Source of the DNA: Erythrobacter donghaensis
Lineage (GTDB): Bacteria > Pseudomonadota > Alphaproteobacteria > Sphingomonadales > Sphingomonadaceae
Assembly (NCBI RefSeq): GCF_002155425.1
Contig: NZ_MUYG01000008.1
Location: 1 to 64,000, forward strand
Length of the DNA stretch: 64,000 nucleotides
Direction of reading: 5' to 3'
This document shows, in pieces, positions 18,002 to 27,702 of this stretch. Every line of letters begins with the position of its first letter. Positions within the stretch are counted from its first letter, which is position 1. The notes beneath the pieces were generated by a model. That model saw only the letters and a list, made by a program, of their open reading frames with translations. It did no database searches and was not told the origin of the DNA. A program made the translations under genes and the position numbers.

Positions 18002-18034
18002 TTCCTCGTGCGCCTAGGTAGGGCGCACGAGGAA
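18002..18034 (+). promoter_or_regulatory. Perfect hairpin covering the zwf ribosome-binding site
   Basis: TTCCTCGTGCGCC pairs perfectly with GGCGCACGAGGAA (13 bp) across a 7-base loop. The right arm contains GAGGAA, the start of the zwf Shine-Dalgarno stretch GAGGAAAGGG, and ends 12 bases before the ATG. As RNA it would hide the ribosome-binding site. As DNA it is also an operator-size palindrome. Confidence 0.6.
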
Positions 18035-18046
18035 AGGGCACTCTGC

Positions 18047-19486
18047 ATGAGCTTCACCGCTGACCGTCTGCTGCTGTTCGGAGCCACCGGCGACCTTGCG
18101 CAGCGGATGCTGCTGCCGAGCCTCTTCGCGCTCGACGCCGACGGGCTGCTCGCGCCCGGCCTCAAGATTATCGGCACTGCCCGCAGCAGCATGTCCGACA
18201 GCGAATACCGCAATTTCGCGCGCGCGGCGCTGGAGAAATATCTCCCCGCAGACCGGCGCGGGCGGATGGCGGATTTCCTCAACCGGCTGAGCTACCAGAC
18301 GCTCGATGCCACCACGCTCGAAGGCTATGACGAACTGGCGAAGAAGGTCGGCACGCCCAAGCGCGGCCTTGCGATCTTCCTATCCACCGCGCCCAGCCTG
18401 TTCGGCCCCACCATCAAGGGCCTCCAGTCCGCCGGGCTGACGGGGGCCAATGTGCGGATGTGCCTCGAAAAGCCGCTCGGCACCGATCTTGCCACCAGCT
18501 GCGAGATCAACGACGCGGTCGCCGAGGCTTTCCCGGAAGAGCGGATTTTCCGCATCGACCACTATCTCGGCAAGGAGACAGTGCAGAACCTGCTCGCCTT
18601 GCGGTTCGCCAACATCATGTTCGAGCCGCTGTGGAATGCGGCGCATATCGACCATGTGCAGATCACCGTCGCCGAGACCGTCGGTCTCGAAGGCCGCGTC
18701 GCCTTCTACGACGATGCCGGCGCGATCCGCGACATGGTGCAGAACCACATGCTCCAGCTGCTCGCGCTCGTGGCGATGGAGCCGCCCGCCCACTTCGATG
18801 CGACCGCGGTGCGTGACGAGAAGGTCAAGGTGCTGCGCGCGCTGCGCGATGTCGACAAGGGCGAGACCGTGACCGGCCAGTACCGCGCGGGCGCGATCGG
18901 CGGGCAGGCGGTGCCGGGCTATGACGAGGAGCTGGGCAAGGACTCAGACACCGAAACCTTCGTCGCGATCAAGGCGCATGTCGACAACTGGCGCTGGAAG
19001 GGCGTGCCCTTCTACCTTCGCACCGGCAAGCGGATGCCCAAGCGCGTGACCGAGATCGTGATCCAGTTCCGCTGCGTGCCGCACTCGATTTTTGCTGGAA
19101 AGGGCGCGACCATGCAGCCCAACCGGCTGGTGATCGGCATCCAGCCCGAAGAGAACATTACCCTGTCGCTGATGGCCAAGGTGCCCGGCCTCGACCGTGA
19201 GGGCATTCGCCTGCGCTCCGTGCCGCTCAACATCGCCATGCCCGATGCCTTCAGCGGCGCGGTGCGGCGCATCGCCTATGAACGCCTGCTGCTCGATCTG
19301 GTCGAGGGCGACCAGACCCTGTTCGTCCGGCGTGACGAGGTCGAGGCGCAGTGGGAATGGGTCGATGCGATCCGCGCCCTGTGGGATGCCGAGGGCCTGA
19401 CCCCCAAGACCTATACCGCTGGCAGCTGGGGCCCCTCTGCGGCCATCGCGCTGGCCGAACGCGACGGAGTAACGTGGCATGAGTAA
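18047..19486 (+). CDS. zwf: Glucose-6-phosphate 1-dehydrogenase
   Basis: Oxidises glucose-6-phosphate to 6-phosphogluconolactone with NAD(P)+. A protein of 479 residues, normal length. N-terminal dinucleotide-binding motif [16 protein letters not shown] at about 11-26. Active-site signature RIDHYLGKE near 175. The substrate-region phrase [13 protein letters not shown] near 325 is present. ATG 18047 was chosen for its position after GAGGAAAGGG and the good N-terminus. It overlaps edd by 8 bases and begins the Entner-Doudoroff operon zwf-edd-eda. No 6-phosphogluconolactonase gene is seen between them. Confidence 0.97.
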   Translation: MSFTADRLLLFGATGDLAQRMLLPSLFALDADGLLAPGLKIIGTARSSMSDSEYRNFARAALEKYLPADRRGRMADFLNRLSYQTLDATTLEGYDELAKKVGTPKRGLAIFLSTAPSLFGPTIKGLQSAGLTGANVRMCLEKPLGTDLATSCEINDAVAEAFPEERIFRIDHYLGKETVQNLLALRFANIMFEPLWNAAHIDHVQITVAETVGLEGRVAFYDDAGAIRDMVQNHMLQLLALVAMEPPAHFDATAVRDEKVKVLRALRDVDKGETVTGQYRAGAIGGQAVPGYDEELGKDSDTETFVAIKAHVDNWRWKGVPFYLRTGKRMPKRVTEIVIQFRCVPHSIFAGKGATMQPNRLVIGIQPEENITLSLMAKVPGLDREGIRLRSVPLNIAMPDAFSGAVRRIAYERLLLDLVEGDQTLFVRRDEVEAQWEWVDAIRALWDAEGLTPKTYTAGSWGPSAAIALAERDGVTWHE

Positions 19487-21293
19487 GCCTCTCAACGATA
19501 CCCTCCACCGGGTCACGCAGCGTGTGATCGAGCGTTCGAAGCCCTCGCGGCAGGCCTATCTCGACCTGATCCGGCGCGAAGGCGACAATATGGGCGAGCG
19601 TAGCGCGGTCTCGTGCTCCAACCTCGCCCACGCCTATGCGGGTGCGCTGGAAGATCAGACGGCGCTGATGACGGGCAAGGGCGCCAATATCGGGATCGTC
19701 ACCGCCTATAACGACATGCTGAGCGCCCATCAGCCCTATGGCCGCTATCCCGACCGGCTGAAGATTTACGCGCGCGAGATCGGCGCCACCGCACAGGTCG
19801 CAGGCGGGACACCCGCAATGTGCGACGGGGTGACGCAGGGCGAGACGGGCATGGAGCTCTCGCTGTTCAGCCGCGACGTGATCGCACTCAGCACCGCGGT
19901 CGCGCTCAGCCACGCGATGTATGACGGCGCGCTGATGCTCGGCATCTGCGACAAGATCGTGCCGGGCCTGTTGATGGGTGCGCTGCGGTTCGGGCATTTG
20001 CCGACCATCTTCGTGCCCTCCGGCCCGATGCCCACCGGCATACCGAACAAGGAAAAGCAGCGCGTCCGCCAGCTTTATGCCGAAGGCAAGGCGACCCGCG
20101 CCGAACTGCTCGAAAGCGAGATGAAGAGCTACCACTCGCCGGGCACCTGCACCTTCTTCGGCACCGCCAATTCCAACCAGATGATGATGGAGATGATGGG
20201 GCTGCACATCCCCGGCAGCGCCTTCATCCAGCCCGGAACGCTGCTGCGGCAGGCATTGGACCGCGAGGCGGTGCACCGGGTCGCGGCGCTGGGGCGCAAG
20301 GGCGAGGATTACCGTCCGCTCGGCCACGTCGTGGACGAGAAGGCGATCATCAACGCGGCCGTCGGCCTGCTGGCGACCGGCGGATCGACCAACCACGCGA
20401 TCCACCTGCCCGCCATGGCGCGCGCGGCAGGCGTGATCTTCGATTGGGACGATCTCAGCGAGCTTTCGGGCGCCGTCCCGCTGATCGCGCAGGTCTATCC
20501 CAATGGCTCGGGCGACGTGAACAACTTCCACAACGCCGGGGGCATGGGCTACGTGATCGGCGAATTGCTCTCCGAGGGGCTCGCGCATCCCGACATTCTC
20601 ACCGTCGGGCGCGGCGATTTCTCCGACTACGCCCGCGAGCCCGGCCTTGATGCAGAGGCGCTGGTGTGGCGCGAGGTCGGCCCCTCAGGTGACGACACGA
20701 TGCTCCGCCCGGTCACGAACCCGTTCAAGCCCGATGGCGGGATGCGGCTCCTGCAAGGCAATCTTGGCCGCGCCTGCTTCAAGACCTCGGCGGTGGATGA
20801 AAGCCGCTGGACGATCGAGGCGCCGGCCCGCGTGTTTCAGGATCAGGCCAGCGTTGCTGCCGCCTTCAGGGCGGGCGAGCTTGACCGCGACGTGGTGGTT
20901 GTCGTCCGTTTTCAGGGCCCGCGCGCCAACGGGATGCCGGAACTGCACAAACTCACCCCGGCCCTCGGCGTGTTGCAGGACCGCGGGTTCAAGGTCGCGC
21001 TGCTCACCGACGGGCGCATGTCGGGCGCGAGCGGCAAGGTGCCCGCCGCGATCCACTGCACGCCCGAGGCGCTCGGCGGCGGCCCGCTTGCGAAATTGCG
21101 CGACGGCGACATCGTCAAGGTCTGCGCATTCACCGGCACGCTTTCGACCACCGCCGATCTCGCAGGCCGCGAGCCTGCCGCAGATCCGCAGCCAGACATG
21201 GGTACGGGCCGCGAATTGTTCGGCATGATGCGCCGCTTTGCCGACGGGGCCGAACAAGGCGCCAGCGCGATGCTCGCCACCGGAGGAATGTGA
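19479..21293 (+). CDS. edd: Phosphogluconate dehydratase (Entner-Doudoroff)
   Basis: Converts 6-phosphogluconate to 2-keto-3-deoxy-6-phosphogluconate. It has 604 residues and belongs to the IlvD/Edd iron-sulfur dehydratase family. Landmarks include [16 protein letters not shown] near 70-85, [15 protein letters not shown] near 115, a Cys-containing [18 protein letters not shown] near 225, and [14 protein letters not shown] near 305. Start ATG lies inside the zwf end and the stop is just before the eda start. Dehydratases of this family carry a 4Fe-4S cluster, for which the conserved cysteines are visible. Confidence 0.97.
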   Translation: MSKPLNDTLHRVTQRVIERSKPSRQAYLDLIRREGDNMGERSAVSCSNLAHAYAGALEDQTALMTGKGANIGIVTAYNDMLSAHQPYGRYPDRLKIYAREIGATAQVAGGTPAMCDGVTQGETGMELSLFSRDVIALSTAVALSHAMYDGALMLGICDKIVPGLLMGALRFGHLPTIFVPSGPMPTGIPNKEKQRVRQLYAEGKATRAELLESEMKSYHSPGTCTFFGTANSNQMMMEMMGLHIPGSAFIQPGTLLRQALDREAVHRVAALGRKGEDYRPLGHVVDEKAIINAAVGLLATGGSTNHAIHLPAMARAAGVIFDWDDLSELSGAVPLIAQVYPNGSGDVNNFHNAGGMGYVIGELLSEGLAHPDILTVGRGDFSDYAREPGLDAEALVWREVGPSGDDTMLRPVTNPFKPDGGMRLLQGNLGRACFKTSAVDESRWTIEAPARVFQDQASVAAAFRAGELDRDVVVVVRFQGPRANGMPELHKLTPALGVLQDRGFKVALLTDGRMSGASGKVPAAIHCTPEALGGGPLAKLRDGDIVKVCAFTGTLSTTADLAGREPAADPQPDMGTGRELFGMMRRFADGAEQGASAMLATGGM

Positions 21294-21295
21294 CA

Positions 21296-21904
21296 ATGAA
21301 TATCGACGCCATCATGCGCACCGCGCCGGTCATCCCGGTGATCGTCATCGACGATGTCGCTCACGCCGTCCCGCTGGCCGAGGCGCTGGTGGCAGGGGGC
21401 CTGCGCGTGCTCGAGGTCACGCTGCGCACGCCTGCTGCGCTCCCCGCGATCCGGGCGATGAAACAGGTCGAAGGCGCGATCGTTGGCGCTGGCACAGTCA
21501 CCAACCCGCGCGAGCTGGACGCGGCGCTGGAAGCGGGGAGCGAATTCATCGTCTCTCCCGGCCTCACCGAAAACCTCGGCAAGGCTGCGGTGGCGGCAGG
21601 CGTGCCCTTCCTCCCCGGCATCGCCAATGCGGGCGACATCATGCGCGGGATGGATCTGGGGCTGGATCGCTTCAAGTTCTTCCCGGCGATGGCGGCGGGC
21701 GGATTGCCCGCCCTCAAGGCTTTGGCTGCACCTTTCGGCCAGTGCCGTTTCTGCCCCACGGGCGGGATCAGCCTCGACAACGCGCCCGAATGGCTCGCCT
21801 TCGATCCGGTGCTGTGCGTGGGCGGTTCCTGGGTCTCCCCCAAGGGCGCGCCGGACAAGGCCATGGTGGAGCGGCTGGCGAAAGAGGCTTTCGGCTTGCG
21901 CTGA
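21296..21904 (+). CDS. eda: 2-keto-3-deoxy-6-phosphogluconate aldolase
   Basis: Cleaves KDPG to pyruvate and glyceraldehyde-3-phosphate. A protein of 202 residues, the normal length. [10 protein letters not shown] (Glu about 40) and the Schiff-base lysine motif FKFFPA near 120 are present, as are AGTVTNP and [13 protein letters not shown] sits 9 bases before ATG 21296, so I prefer it to GTG 21290. It closes the zwf-edd-eda operon. Confidence 0.96.
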   Translation: MNIDAIMRTAPVIPVIVIDDVAHAVPLAEALVAGGLRVLEVTLRTPAALPAIRAMKQVEGAIVGAGTVTNPRELDAALEAGSEFIVSPGLTENLGKAAVAAGVPFLPGIANAGDIMRGMDLGLDRFKFFPAMAAGGLPALKALAAPFGQCRFCPTGGISLDNAPEWLAFDPVLCVGGSWVSPKGAPDKAMVERLAKEAFGLR

Positions 21905-21913
21905 TTGCAGACA

Positions 21914-22004
21914 CCGTTCGCCCTGAGCCTGTCGAAGGGCCGCATTTTCTTTCGGCAATCGGCGCAGAAAAAGAACGGTGCTTCGACACGCTCAGCACGA
22001 ACGG
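21914..22004. repeat. Dispersed inverted repeat (REP-like), copy 1
   Basis: Arms begin CCGTTCGCCCTGAGC and end CTCAGCACGAACGG, 24 bases each and about 21/24 complementary, around a 43-base centre. A second copy is at 37231-37321. It sits in the gap between the converging eda and esterase genes. Such elements are common in sphingomonad intergenic DNA and may act as bidirectional terminators. Confidence 0.75.
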
Positions 22005-22012
22005 CGTTTGTT

Positions 22013-22936
22013 TTACTTCTTCAGCAGCCAGCCGAAAATCTCCGGCAGGCGCGCGGCCCAGGCGTTTTCTTCGTGCTCGGCGCCTTCATAGACCCGGCTC
22101 TCCCAGTCGCGGCCCCGCTGCCAGCCTGCCGCGGCAAAGCGCGCGTCGACGACCTGCTGATAGGGCGCATAGAACTGATCGAGCGTCGCGGTGCCGTGGT
22201 CCAGCCACACCCGCCGCCCGTCGGGTGCGCCCAACCTTGCGGCGAACCATGCGTCCCACAGCGCCTTTACGCTCTCGCTCTCGCGTTCAACGCTACGCGG
22301 ATCGACCGCTGGCCAGTGCGACGAGACGCAGCCTGCCCGGCCGAACACTTGCGGCGCTTCGAGGAAGGCATAGCAGCTCATCAACCCACCCATGCTCGAT
22401 CCGACGATGGCGGTATCGTCGCGCCCCGGCCGGGTGCGGAAGGCGGTGTCGACCCATGACTTGAGCGGCCCGGTGAGCCAGGCGAGATAGCGGTCCGACA
22501 CAACCTCGCCGCCCGCCGCCGCGTCCATCTGCGCCTTGAGCGCCGGCGGTGCGGCGTCATAGGCGCTGCGGGGGAGATACTGGCGATAACGGTCCGCTCC
22601 CGGTGCCCAGATGCCGACGATGATGTGCGGTTCGACCGTGCCGCTCGCCATCGCCGCCAGCATCGCCTGATCGGCGGCCCAGATCTTGTTGAAGTTGGAC
22701 TTGGCCACGTCGAACAGGTTGTGCCCGTCATGCATGTAGAGGACAGGATAGCGACGTTCAGAGCCGTCGTAGCCGGGGGGCAGCCAGATCGTCAGGCGTT
22801 GGTCCGGCAGGCCCGCTGCGGGGAACTGCTGATACTCGATCAGCCGCGCCGGATACTCGAAGACAACGGGGGCCTCGGCGTGGAGCGGTGCGGTCAGCCC
22901 CAGCAGGGCCAGACATGCGACAAGCCAGCGAAACAT
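22013..22936 (-). CDS. Secreted alpha/beta-hydrolase (esterase D / enterochelin esterase-like)
   Basis: A 307-residue hydrolase with a signal peptide (MFRWLVACLALLGLTAPLHA). The nucleophile elbow is GSSMGG near residue 175. The phrases RLTIWLPPGYDGSERRYPVLYMHDGHNLFD and FGRAGCVSSHWP are typical of the putative-esterase family PF00756. A late His (EGAEHEENAWAARLPE) completes the likely triad. ATG 22936 has AGAGGG at good spacing. The substrate is unknown; a role in removing acyl or carbohydrate esters outside the cytoplasm is possible. Confidence 0.85.
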   Translation of the reverse strand: MFRWLVACLALLGLTAPLHAEAPVVFEYPARLIEYQQFPAAGLPDQRLTIWLPPGYDGSERRYPVLYMHDGHNLFDVAKSNFNKIWAADQAMLAAMASGTVEPHIIVGIWAPGADRYRQYLPRSAYDAAPPALKAQMDAAAGGEVVSDRYLAWLTGPLKSWVDTAFRTRPGRDDTAIVGSSMGGLMSCYAFLEAPQVFGRAGCVSSHWPAVDPRSVERESESVKALWDAWFAARLGAPDGRRVWLDHGTATLDQFYAPYQQVVDARFAAAGWQRGRDWESRVYEGAEHEENAWAARLPEIFGWLLKK

Positions 22937-22987
22937 CTGCAACCCTCTCTCCGGACAGGCCGACTATCGCTGCGAGGGGGCGCGGAC

Positions 22988-23848
22988 TCAAGCCTCGAGC
23001 GCGGCCTCGGCCAGCATCAGGGCTCCGGTGATCCCAGAATCGCCACCGAGCCGCGGGCGGATGATGGCATGGCGCGCGCCGCCGGGGAGGTAGCCCGCGT
23101 CGAGCTCCCGGGCGCGGGCGGCGATGCGCTCGACGAGGCTGGGGGTGTTCGACACGCCGCCGCCGAGCACCACCTCGCCCACCGCGAGGCTGGCGAACAG
23201 GGTGTGGCAGGCCTGCGCGATGGTCTCAGCGATGATCGCGTGAGCCGGGTGATCGGCGGGCAGTTCGGAGAGCGAGGCACCCCAGCGCGCGGCGATGGCG
23301 GGGCCGCTGGCGAGCCCTTCGAGGCAGTCGCCATGCACCGGGCAGATGCCGGGAAAGTCGCGGTCGTCCGCGTGGCGACGCGGGAAGAAATGGCCCATCT
23401 CGGGGTGAGCGATGCCGTGGACGGGCTTGCCATCCAGCACCAGCCCGCCGCCGATGCCGGTGCCGATGGTGAGGTAGGCAAGGCCCCCCTCGCCTCCGCC
23501 CGCTGCGGCGTGCTCAGCGAGGGCGGCGGCGTTGACGTCGGTGTCGAAGCCCACCGGCACGCCCAGCGTCTGGCCGAGCCAGCCGGCGATATCGCAGTCC
23601 GCCCAGCCGGGCTTGGGGGTGTTGGTGATGAAGCCCCACTTGGGCGCACGGCGATCAAGCTCCACGGGGCCGAAGCTGCCGATGCCGAGCGCGGTGAGGC
23701 CGCCCTGCCCCGCCAGCCACTCCGCCGCCTCGGCCAGCGTGGTCTCGGGCGTGCGGGTGGGGATCGTGTGGCGAGCGAGGATACGGTCCGGCGAGGGGCC
23801 GACCGCGAGCACGAACTTGGTGCCGCCCGCCTCGATGCCCGCGAGCAT
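22988..23848 (-). CDS. ROK family fructokinase
   Basis: A sugar kinase of 286 residues. The N-terminal ATP-site IEAGGTKFVLAVG is at 4-16, and GTGIGGGLVLDGKPVHGIAHPEMGH is near 130-155 with the ROK substrate Glu/His. The zinc-type segment CPVHGDCLEG near 170 is the fructokinase variant of the ROK Cys-rich loop. Its start ATG shares a base with the stop of the GH68 gene (TGATG). Fructose released by the sucrase is the natural substrate. Confidence 0.9.
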   Translation of the reverse strand: MLAGIEAGGTKFVLAVGPSPDRILARHTIPTRTPETTLAEAAEWLAGQGGLTALGIGSFGPVELDRRAPKWGFITNTPKPGWADCDIAGWLGQTLGVPVGFDTDVNAAALAEHAAAGGGEGGLAYLTIGTGIGGGLVLDGKPVHGIAHPEMGHFFPRRHADDRDFPGICPVHGDCLEGLASGPAIAARWGASLSELPADHPAHAIIAETIAQACHTLFASLAVGEVVLGGGVSNTPSLVERIAARARELDAGYLPGGARHAIIRPRLGGDSGITGALMLAEAALEA

Positions 23849-24939
23849 CAGGCGGCGCGCTCGGGCGCAAGCGCGGCGAGGTGCGCGCGCTCGCCATCGA
23901 GCGTCAGTTTGAGCAGCGGCGCGGGCACCCCGCCAAAGCCGCCGCCCGGCAGCACATCGACGAAGGAACACACGGTGAGGCTCGCATCGACATACCAGCT
24001 ATAGGTCTGCTGCGGCCGGTCCGCCGGGTTGGCGAGCACCAGTCCGGTGCCGTTCAATGGCCGCCACGGTCCTGCCATGCTGTCTGCGACCATGCCGTAG
24101 AGCCCTCCCGGTGCGTGGCGCAGGCCTTCCGCGAAGGTCACGGTCTGCGTCGACCAGAAGGCGTAATATCGTCCGGCGTGAAACACCAGATGCGCGCGTT
24201 CGAGCTCGTTGTTCACGCCCTCGGCGTGGAGCAGCGGGGCGGCCAGTTCCCAGCCCGCCGCACTCTTGCGGGCGAGGCCGAAGGCGCCGTTGAAGGCGTT
24301 GGTCGATCCCGCCAGCGAGGCGGTGAAGGCGATGTAGTCGGTGCCATCCGCCGGGTCGCGGAAGAAGGCGGGGTCGCGGAAGGCCTTGATCTTGCCTGCT
24401 TCGCCCTCATGCGCGTCGGCGGGCATGTAGTGCGGGCCGTAGCCCGTCACCAGCGGGGCGGGCTGCGACCAGTTCTGGGGCCAGCCATCCGCGCCGAGCC
24501 GTGCGTGCGAGGCCCACAGCTCCTGCTGGTAGCCCCCCGCCTTGGCGCTCGTCCCGGCGGCGGTGAAGAACAGCGTCAGCACGCCGTCGTCGAGCAGCGC
24601 CGAGCCGGCCCACTCGCGCTCGTAAGGCACGGCGAAATCGGGGAGCACCGGGCCGCAATCGGTCCAGCCATCGCCGACGCGCTCGATCCAGTGGATCTTG
24701 GCCTCGAAGTGCCGCAGCGCCGGATCGCCGCGGTCGGGCGCGGTGAGCGCCATCCACATGGTGCGGCCCGCCAGCATGACGCGCTGCCCGGCGGCGTACT
24801 GCACCGGCCACATGTCCCAATAGTAGCGCGCCGGATCGAGCCCCGAGCGGTCGGGCGCGCCCACCGGCGGGATCAGCGCCGCGTCGCTACTCGCGGGCCC
24901 GAGCGCGCGCACATGTTCGGCTGTCCAGGCGCTGGTCAT
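23848..24939 (-). CDS. GH68 family sucrose-active enzyme (invertase/levansucrase type)
   Basis: A 363-residue five-bladed beta-propeller enzyme that cleaves sucrose. The landmarks fit GH68: YYWDMWPVQ near 55 with the nucleophile Asp, REWAGSAL near 110, IKAFRDPAFF near 180 with the transition-state Asp, and NNELERAH near 240 with the acid/base Glu. There is no signal peptide, whereas most GH68 levansucrases are secreted. Together with the kinase and transporter this suggests intracellular sucrose hydrolysis rather than levan synthesis. ATG 24939 was chosen over upstream starts that would add an unlikely tail. It may also retain transfructosylation. Confidence 0.85.
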   Translation of the reverse strand: MTSAWTAEHVRALGPASSDAALIPPVGAPDRSGLDPARYYWDMWPVQYAAGQRVMLAGRTMWMALTAPDRGDPALRHFEAKIHWIERVGDGWTDCGPVLPDFAVPYEREWAGSALLDDGVLTLFFTAAGTSAKAGGYQQELWASHARLGADGWPQNWSQPAPLVTGYGPHYMPADAHEGEAGKIKAFRDPAFFRDPADGTDYIAFTASLAGSTNAFNGAFGLARKSAAGWELAAPLLHAEGVNNELERAHLVFHAGRYYAFWSTQTVTFAEGLRHAPGGLYGMVADSMAGPWRPLNGTGLVLANPADRPQQTYSWYVDASLTVCSFVDVLPGGGFGGVPAPLLKLTLDGERAHLAALAPERAA

Positions 24940-24975
24940 GGCGGCAGTCTGTCCCACTTCATGCATCACAAGACA

Positions 24976-25028
24976 GGCTGGCCGCACGCACCCCAAGTCT
25001 TGGGGGAGATCAGGTGCGGCGGCCAGCC
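24976..25028 (-). terminator. Long hairpin between the TonB receptor and sucrase genes
   Basis: GGCTGGCCGCACGCACC at 24976-24992 pairs with 25013-25028 (one bulged A), enclosing a smaller CCAAG/CTTGG stem. It follows the receptor stop on the minus strand and is then followed by TGTCTTGTG. It may partly terminate transcription, keeping the sucrase and kinase below receptor levels. Confidence 0.55.
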
Positions 25029-25050
25029 CATGGGCCTCGGCGGCGGTTCG

Positions 25051-27525
25051 TCAGAAGTCGAACCGCACCGAAGCAAGCACCGTGCGCCCGGCGATCGAGC
25101 GGGCCCGGACGATGTTGTTGCCCGGGATCGAACCTTCTTCTGCCTCGGTATAGCCGGTGGCGTTGAACAGGTTCTGGGCGTTCAGCCCGACCTCGATCCG
25201 CTCGATCGGGCGGAAGGCGAGGAAGGCGTTGACCTGCGCGAAGGCGGGCAGGACGAGATCATTGTTATCCTGCGTGAAGCTTTCGGTGGTGCCCACGATG
25301 TTCGCGCCCAGCGTGAACATGTCGGCATCGTATTGCGCGGTCGCTTGATAGACGAGATCGGCCTGACGGCGCGGCGTGTTGCCGATGGTGGCCGTGTTGA
25401 GCGCGTCCTTGATCTCGGCATCGGTCCAGGTCGCACCCGCCGAAAGGCTGAACGGCCCGCTGCGATAGCTGCCTTCCAGCTCGATCCCGAAGGCCTCGAA
25501 AGTGGTGTCGAACAGCACCAGCGGGGCGATGTCGACATTGGTTTCCGAGGTTTCGGCATAGAAGCCGGTGGCATAGAGCGCGAGCCCGCCGGATTGATAC
25601 TTCAGACCCGCCTCGAGCTGGTCGACCCGTGCGACCACCCCGGCATCGCCGCCCGGCAGGCTGCCGTCGGTGGTGCTGACCGCCGGGCTGAACAGCGAAC
25701 GGTCCGCGGTGTGGCGGCCGCCCTGACTGTAGCGCGCGAAGATCCCCAGATCGTCGGTGAGCAGATAGTTCGCGCCCAGCGAGAAGCTGAAATAGTCGAA
25801 GTCGTAATTGACCGGGCGCGCATTGGTAAGCGGGAGCACGGCGGTCTGCGCTTCGGCGGGGCTGATCGTCCCGTCATTGTCGAAGTCGAAGCTGGCGATC
25901 CCGGCGCCGAAGCCGCTGTCCGATCCGGTGATCGTGCCGCTGGCATCGCCATAGTCGTAACGGATCGAGGCGTCGATCGTCAGGCGGTCGAAATCCAGCG
26001 AGACCGAGGCGAAGGGCGCATAGGTCGAATAGTCGACATCATAGCTGCGGCGGCAGCAATTGCCGAAGAAGCTGGCGCTGTAGCCGACCGTGCCGTTCTG
26101 GGTGACGAGATCGCCGCCCGCATCGCGGATGTCGACCAGCACCGCCTGCCCCTTGCCTTCCACGGTCTGCACATGGCTGGTCCACAGCCAATCGGTATCG
26201 ACCGTCTGGCGCGACATGTAGAAGCCGGTGGTGAAGTTCGCCGTGCCGCCGCCGAAATCGAATTCCTTGTTCACGCGGAAATCGTTGGTGACGTTGTCGA
26301 GGCTGTTGAGGCGGACGTTGAAGACCACGATGTTGGCGAGCAAGCCATTGCCGCCGATATTGGCCGCGTTGGCAACCTGCCCGGCATTGGGGCCAGTGGC
26401 GAATTCGATGGTCGAGCCTGCGCCGCCGATGCCGTTGGCGATGGTCTGCGCAGAATCGGCCCCGGCCGGGAAGGGCGACTGGAAGCTGCCCGAATTGTCG
26501 GCGAAGCGGAAGCGGTTGGTCAGCGTCCAGCCGCCGCCCACGTCGATCTCGGCCTCGATCCCGAAGGCCTTGGACTGCACCGAAAGACCGTCACGGAAGT
26601 CGTAGCTGGCCGGGTTGTTGCCCCCGTCAAGGCTGACGGCCGGGGTCAGGAAGGGGCTGTAGAGCGAATCGGTGCGCGGGTCGAAACCGGGGATCGCCTG
26701 ATAGTCGGGATTGCCGCCCGAGCCCGTGACGCGCACCGGCTGGGGCAGGATCGTCGGGGTCTTGTCGTCGAGATACTTGGCATGGAAGCGCACGTATCCG
26801 CCGTCGAATTCCTTGGTGATATTGGCCTTGATCTGGCCGCCGTCATAGCCGTTGTAGCCGATGTCGCGCGGGCCTTCGCCGGTGCGGTAGAAGCCGCCGA
26901 CGTGAAAGTAGAGATCGTCCGCGAGCGGTGCGCCGTAATCGAAATCGAGCCGGTAGCTTTCGAAATCGAGGCCGACCGAACCCTGGATCGCGCCGCCTTC
27001 CTGCGCGCCGGTCTTGGAAATGAAGTTGATCACCGCGCCCGGCGCGTTCGACGCAAAGGTCGAGGCCGAGCCGCCGCGCACCGCTTCGACGCGGGCAACC
27101 GAGCGGTCGGCGCGCAGGAAGTTGTCGGCGTTGCCGAAGATGATGTCGCCGAATTCGAGGATCGGCAGGCCATCTTCCTGAAGCTGGATGTAGCGCGCAC
27201 CGCCGGTCGAAACCGGGATGCCGCGAACCGCGATATTGGCGTTGCCCTCACCGCCCGATGCTTCGGAGCGGATGCCCGGAATCTGGCGGATAAGATCGGC
27301 CGAGGACGGCGCATTGAGATTGGTCAGGGTGTCGGCGCCGATGGTGCTGACCGAGACCGAGCTTTCGATCCGGTTCTGCCCGCGCGCAACCGCGGTGACG
27401 ATGATTTCTTCGCCCTCGGCCTCGTCCATGGCGGCATCGCCGGTGGCATTGTCCTGAGCAAAGGCGGGGGTCATCAGCAGGCCGGACAGGGCTGCACTGG
27501 CGCAAAGCGCATAACGCAATTTCAT
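25051..27525 (-). CDS. TonB-dependent receptor, probable sucrose uptake
   Basis: An outer-membrane receptor of 824 residues. Signal peptide MKLRYALCASAALSGLLMTPAFA, TonB-box-like EEIIVTAV at about 39-46, plug domain (IRQIPGIRSEASGGEGNANIAVRGIP; VARVEAVRGGSASTFASNAPGAVINFISK), and a C-terminal beta-barrel ending in VRFDF. ATG 27525 follows AGGAG. It leads the leftward operon with the GH68 sucrase and fructokinase and is divergent from an MFS transporter and LacI regulator. This is the arrangement of sucrose TonB systems such as Xanthomonas sux. Substrate assignment is from context. Confidence 0.9.
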   Translation of the reverse strand: MKLRYALCASAALSGLLMTPAFAQDNATGDAAMDEAEGEEIIVTAVARGQNRIESSVSVSTIGADTLTNLNAPSSADLIRQIPGIRSEASGGEGNANIAVRGIPVSTGGARYIQLQEDGLPILEFGDIIFGNADNFLRADRSVARVEAVRGGSASTFASNAPGAVINFISKTGAQEGGAIQGSVGLDFESYRLDFDYGAPLADDLYFHVGGFYRTGEGPRDIGYNGYDGGQIKANITKEFDGGYVRFHAKYLDDKTPTILPQPVRVTGSGGNPDYQAIPGFDPRTDSLYSPFLTPAVSLDGGNNPASYDFRDGLSVQSKAFGIEAEIDVGGGWTLTNRFRFADNSGSFQSPFPAGADSAQTIANGIGGAGSTIEFATGPNAGQVANAANIGGNGLLANIVVFNVRLNSLDNVTNDFRVNKEFDFGGGTANFTTGFYMSRQTVDTDWLWTSHVQTVEGKGQAVLVDIRDAGGDLVTQNGTVGYSASFFGNCCRRSYDVDYSTYAPFASVSLDFDRLTIDASIRYDYGDASGTITGSDSGFGAGIASFDFDNDGTISPAEAQTAVLPLTNARPVNYDFDYFSFSLGANYLLTDDLGIFARYSQGGRHTADRSLFSPAVSTTDGSLPGGDAGVVARVDQLEAGLKYQSGGLALYATGFYAETSETNVDIAPLVLFDTTFEAFGIELEGSYRSGPFSLSAGATWTDAEIKDALNTATIGNTPRRQADLVYQATAQYDADMFTLGANIVGTTESFTQDNNDLVLPAFAQVNAFLAFRPIERIEVGLNAQNLFNATGYTEAEEGSIPGNNIVRARSIAGRTVLASVRFDF

Positions 27526-27584
27526 GGCTGTTCTCCTCTCGGGTGCGCGCTTCTTTGGCGGCGACGACCTATGGCCTAACCAAC

Positions 27585-27624
27585 TTGCAAACGTTTGCAA
27601 CAGGAATCTTGCAAACGTTTGCAA
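27585..27624. promoter_or_regulatory. Two identical LacI-type operators in the divergent sucrose promoter
   Basis: The perfect 16-bp palindrome TTGCAAACGTTTGCAA occurs at 27585-27600 and again at 27609-27624, 24 bases centre to centre. Both lie between the TonB receptor start and the MFS start. They are the likely binding sites of the LacI regulator encoded at 29040 and could control both transcription directions. Confidence 0.85.
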
Positions 27625-27702
27625 ATGACGTGGAAACATGTCACTTCTGTGCCACAGCATGGCATAGACCATGCAGCAAAGCTTTTGGGATTGAGGGATC
27701 AT

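Noticed and set aside
23881..27579. 1232-codon open frame on the plus strand across the sucrase and TonB receptor genes
   Set aside because: It is entirely antisense to two clear genes and shows no domains. Long stop-free antisense frames are expected at this GC content.
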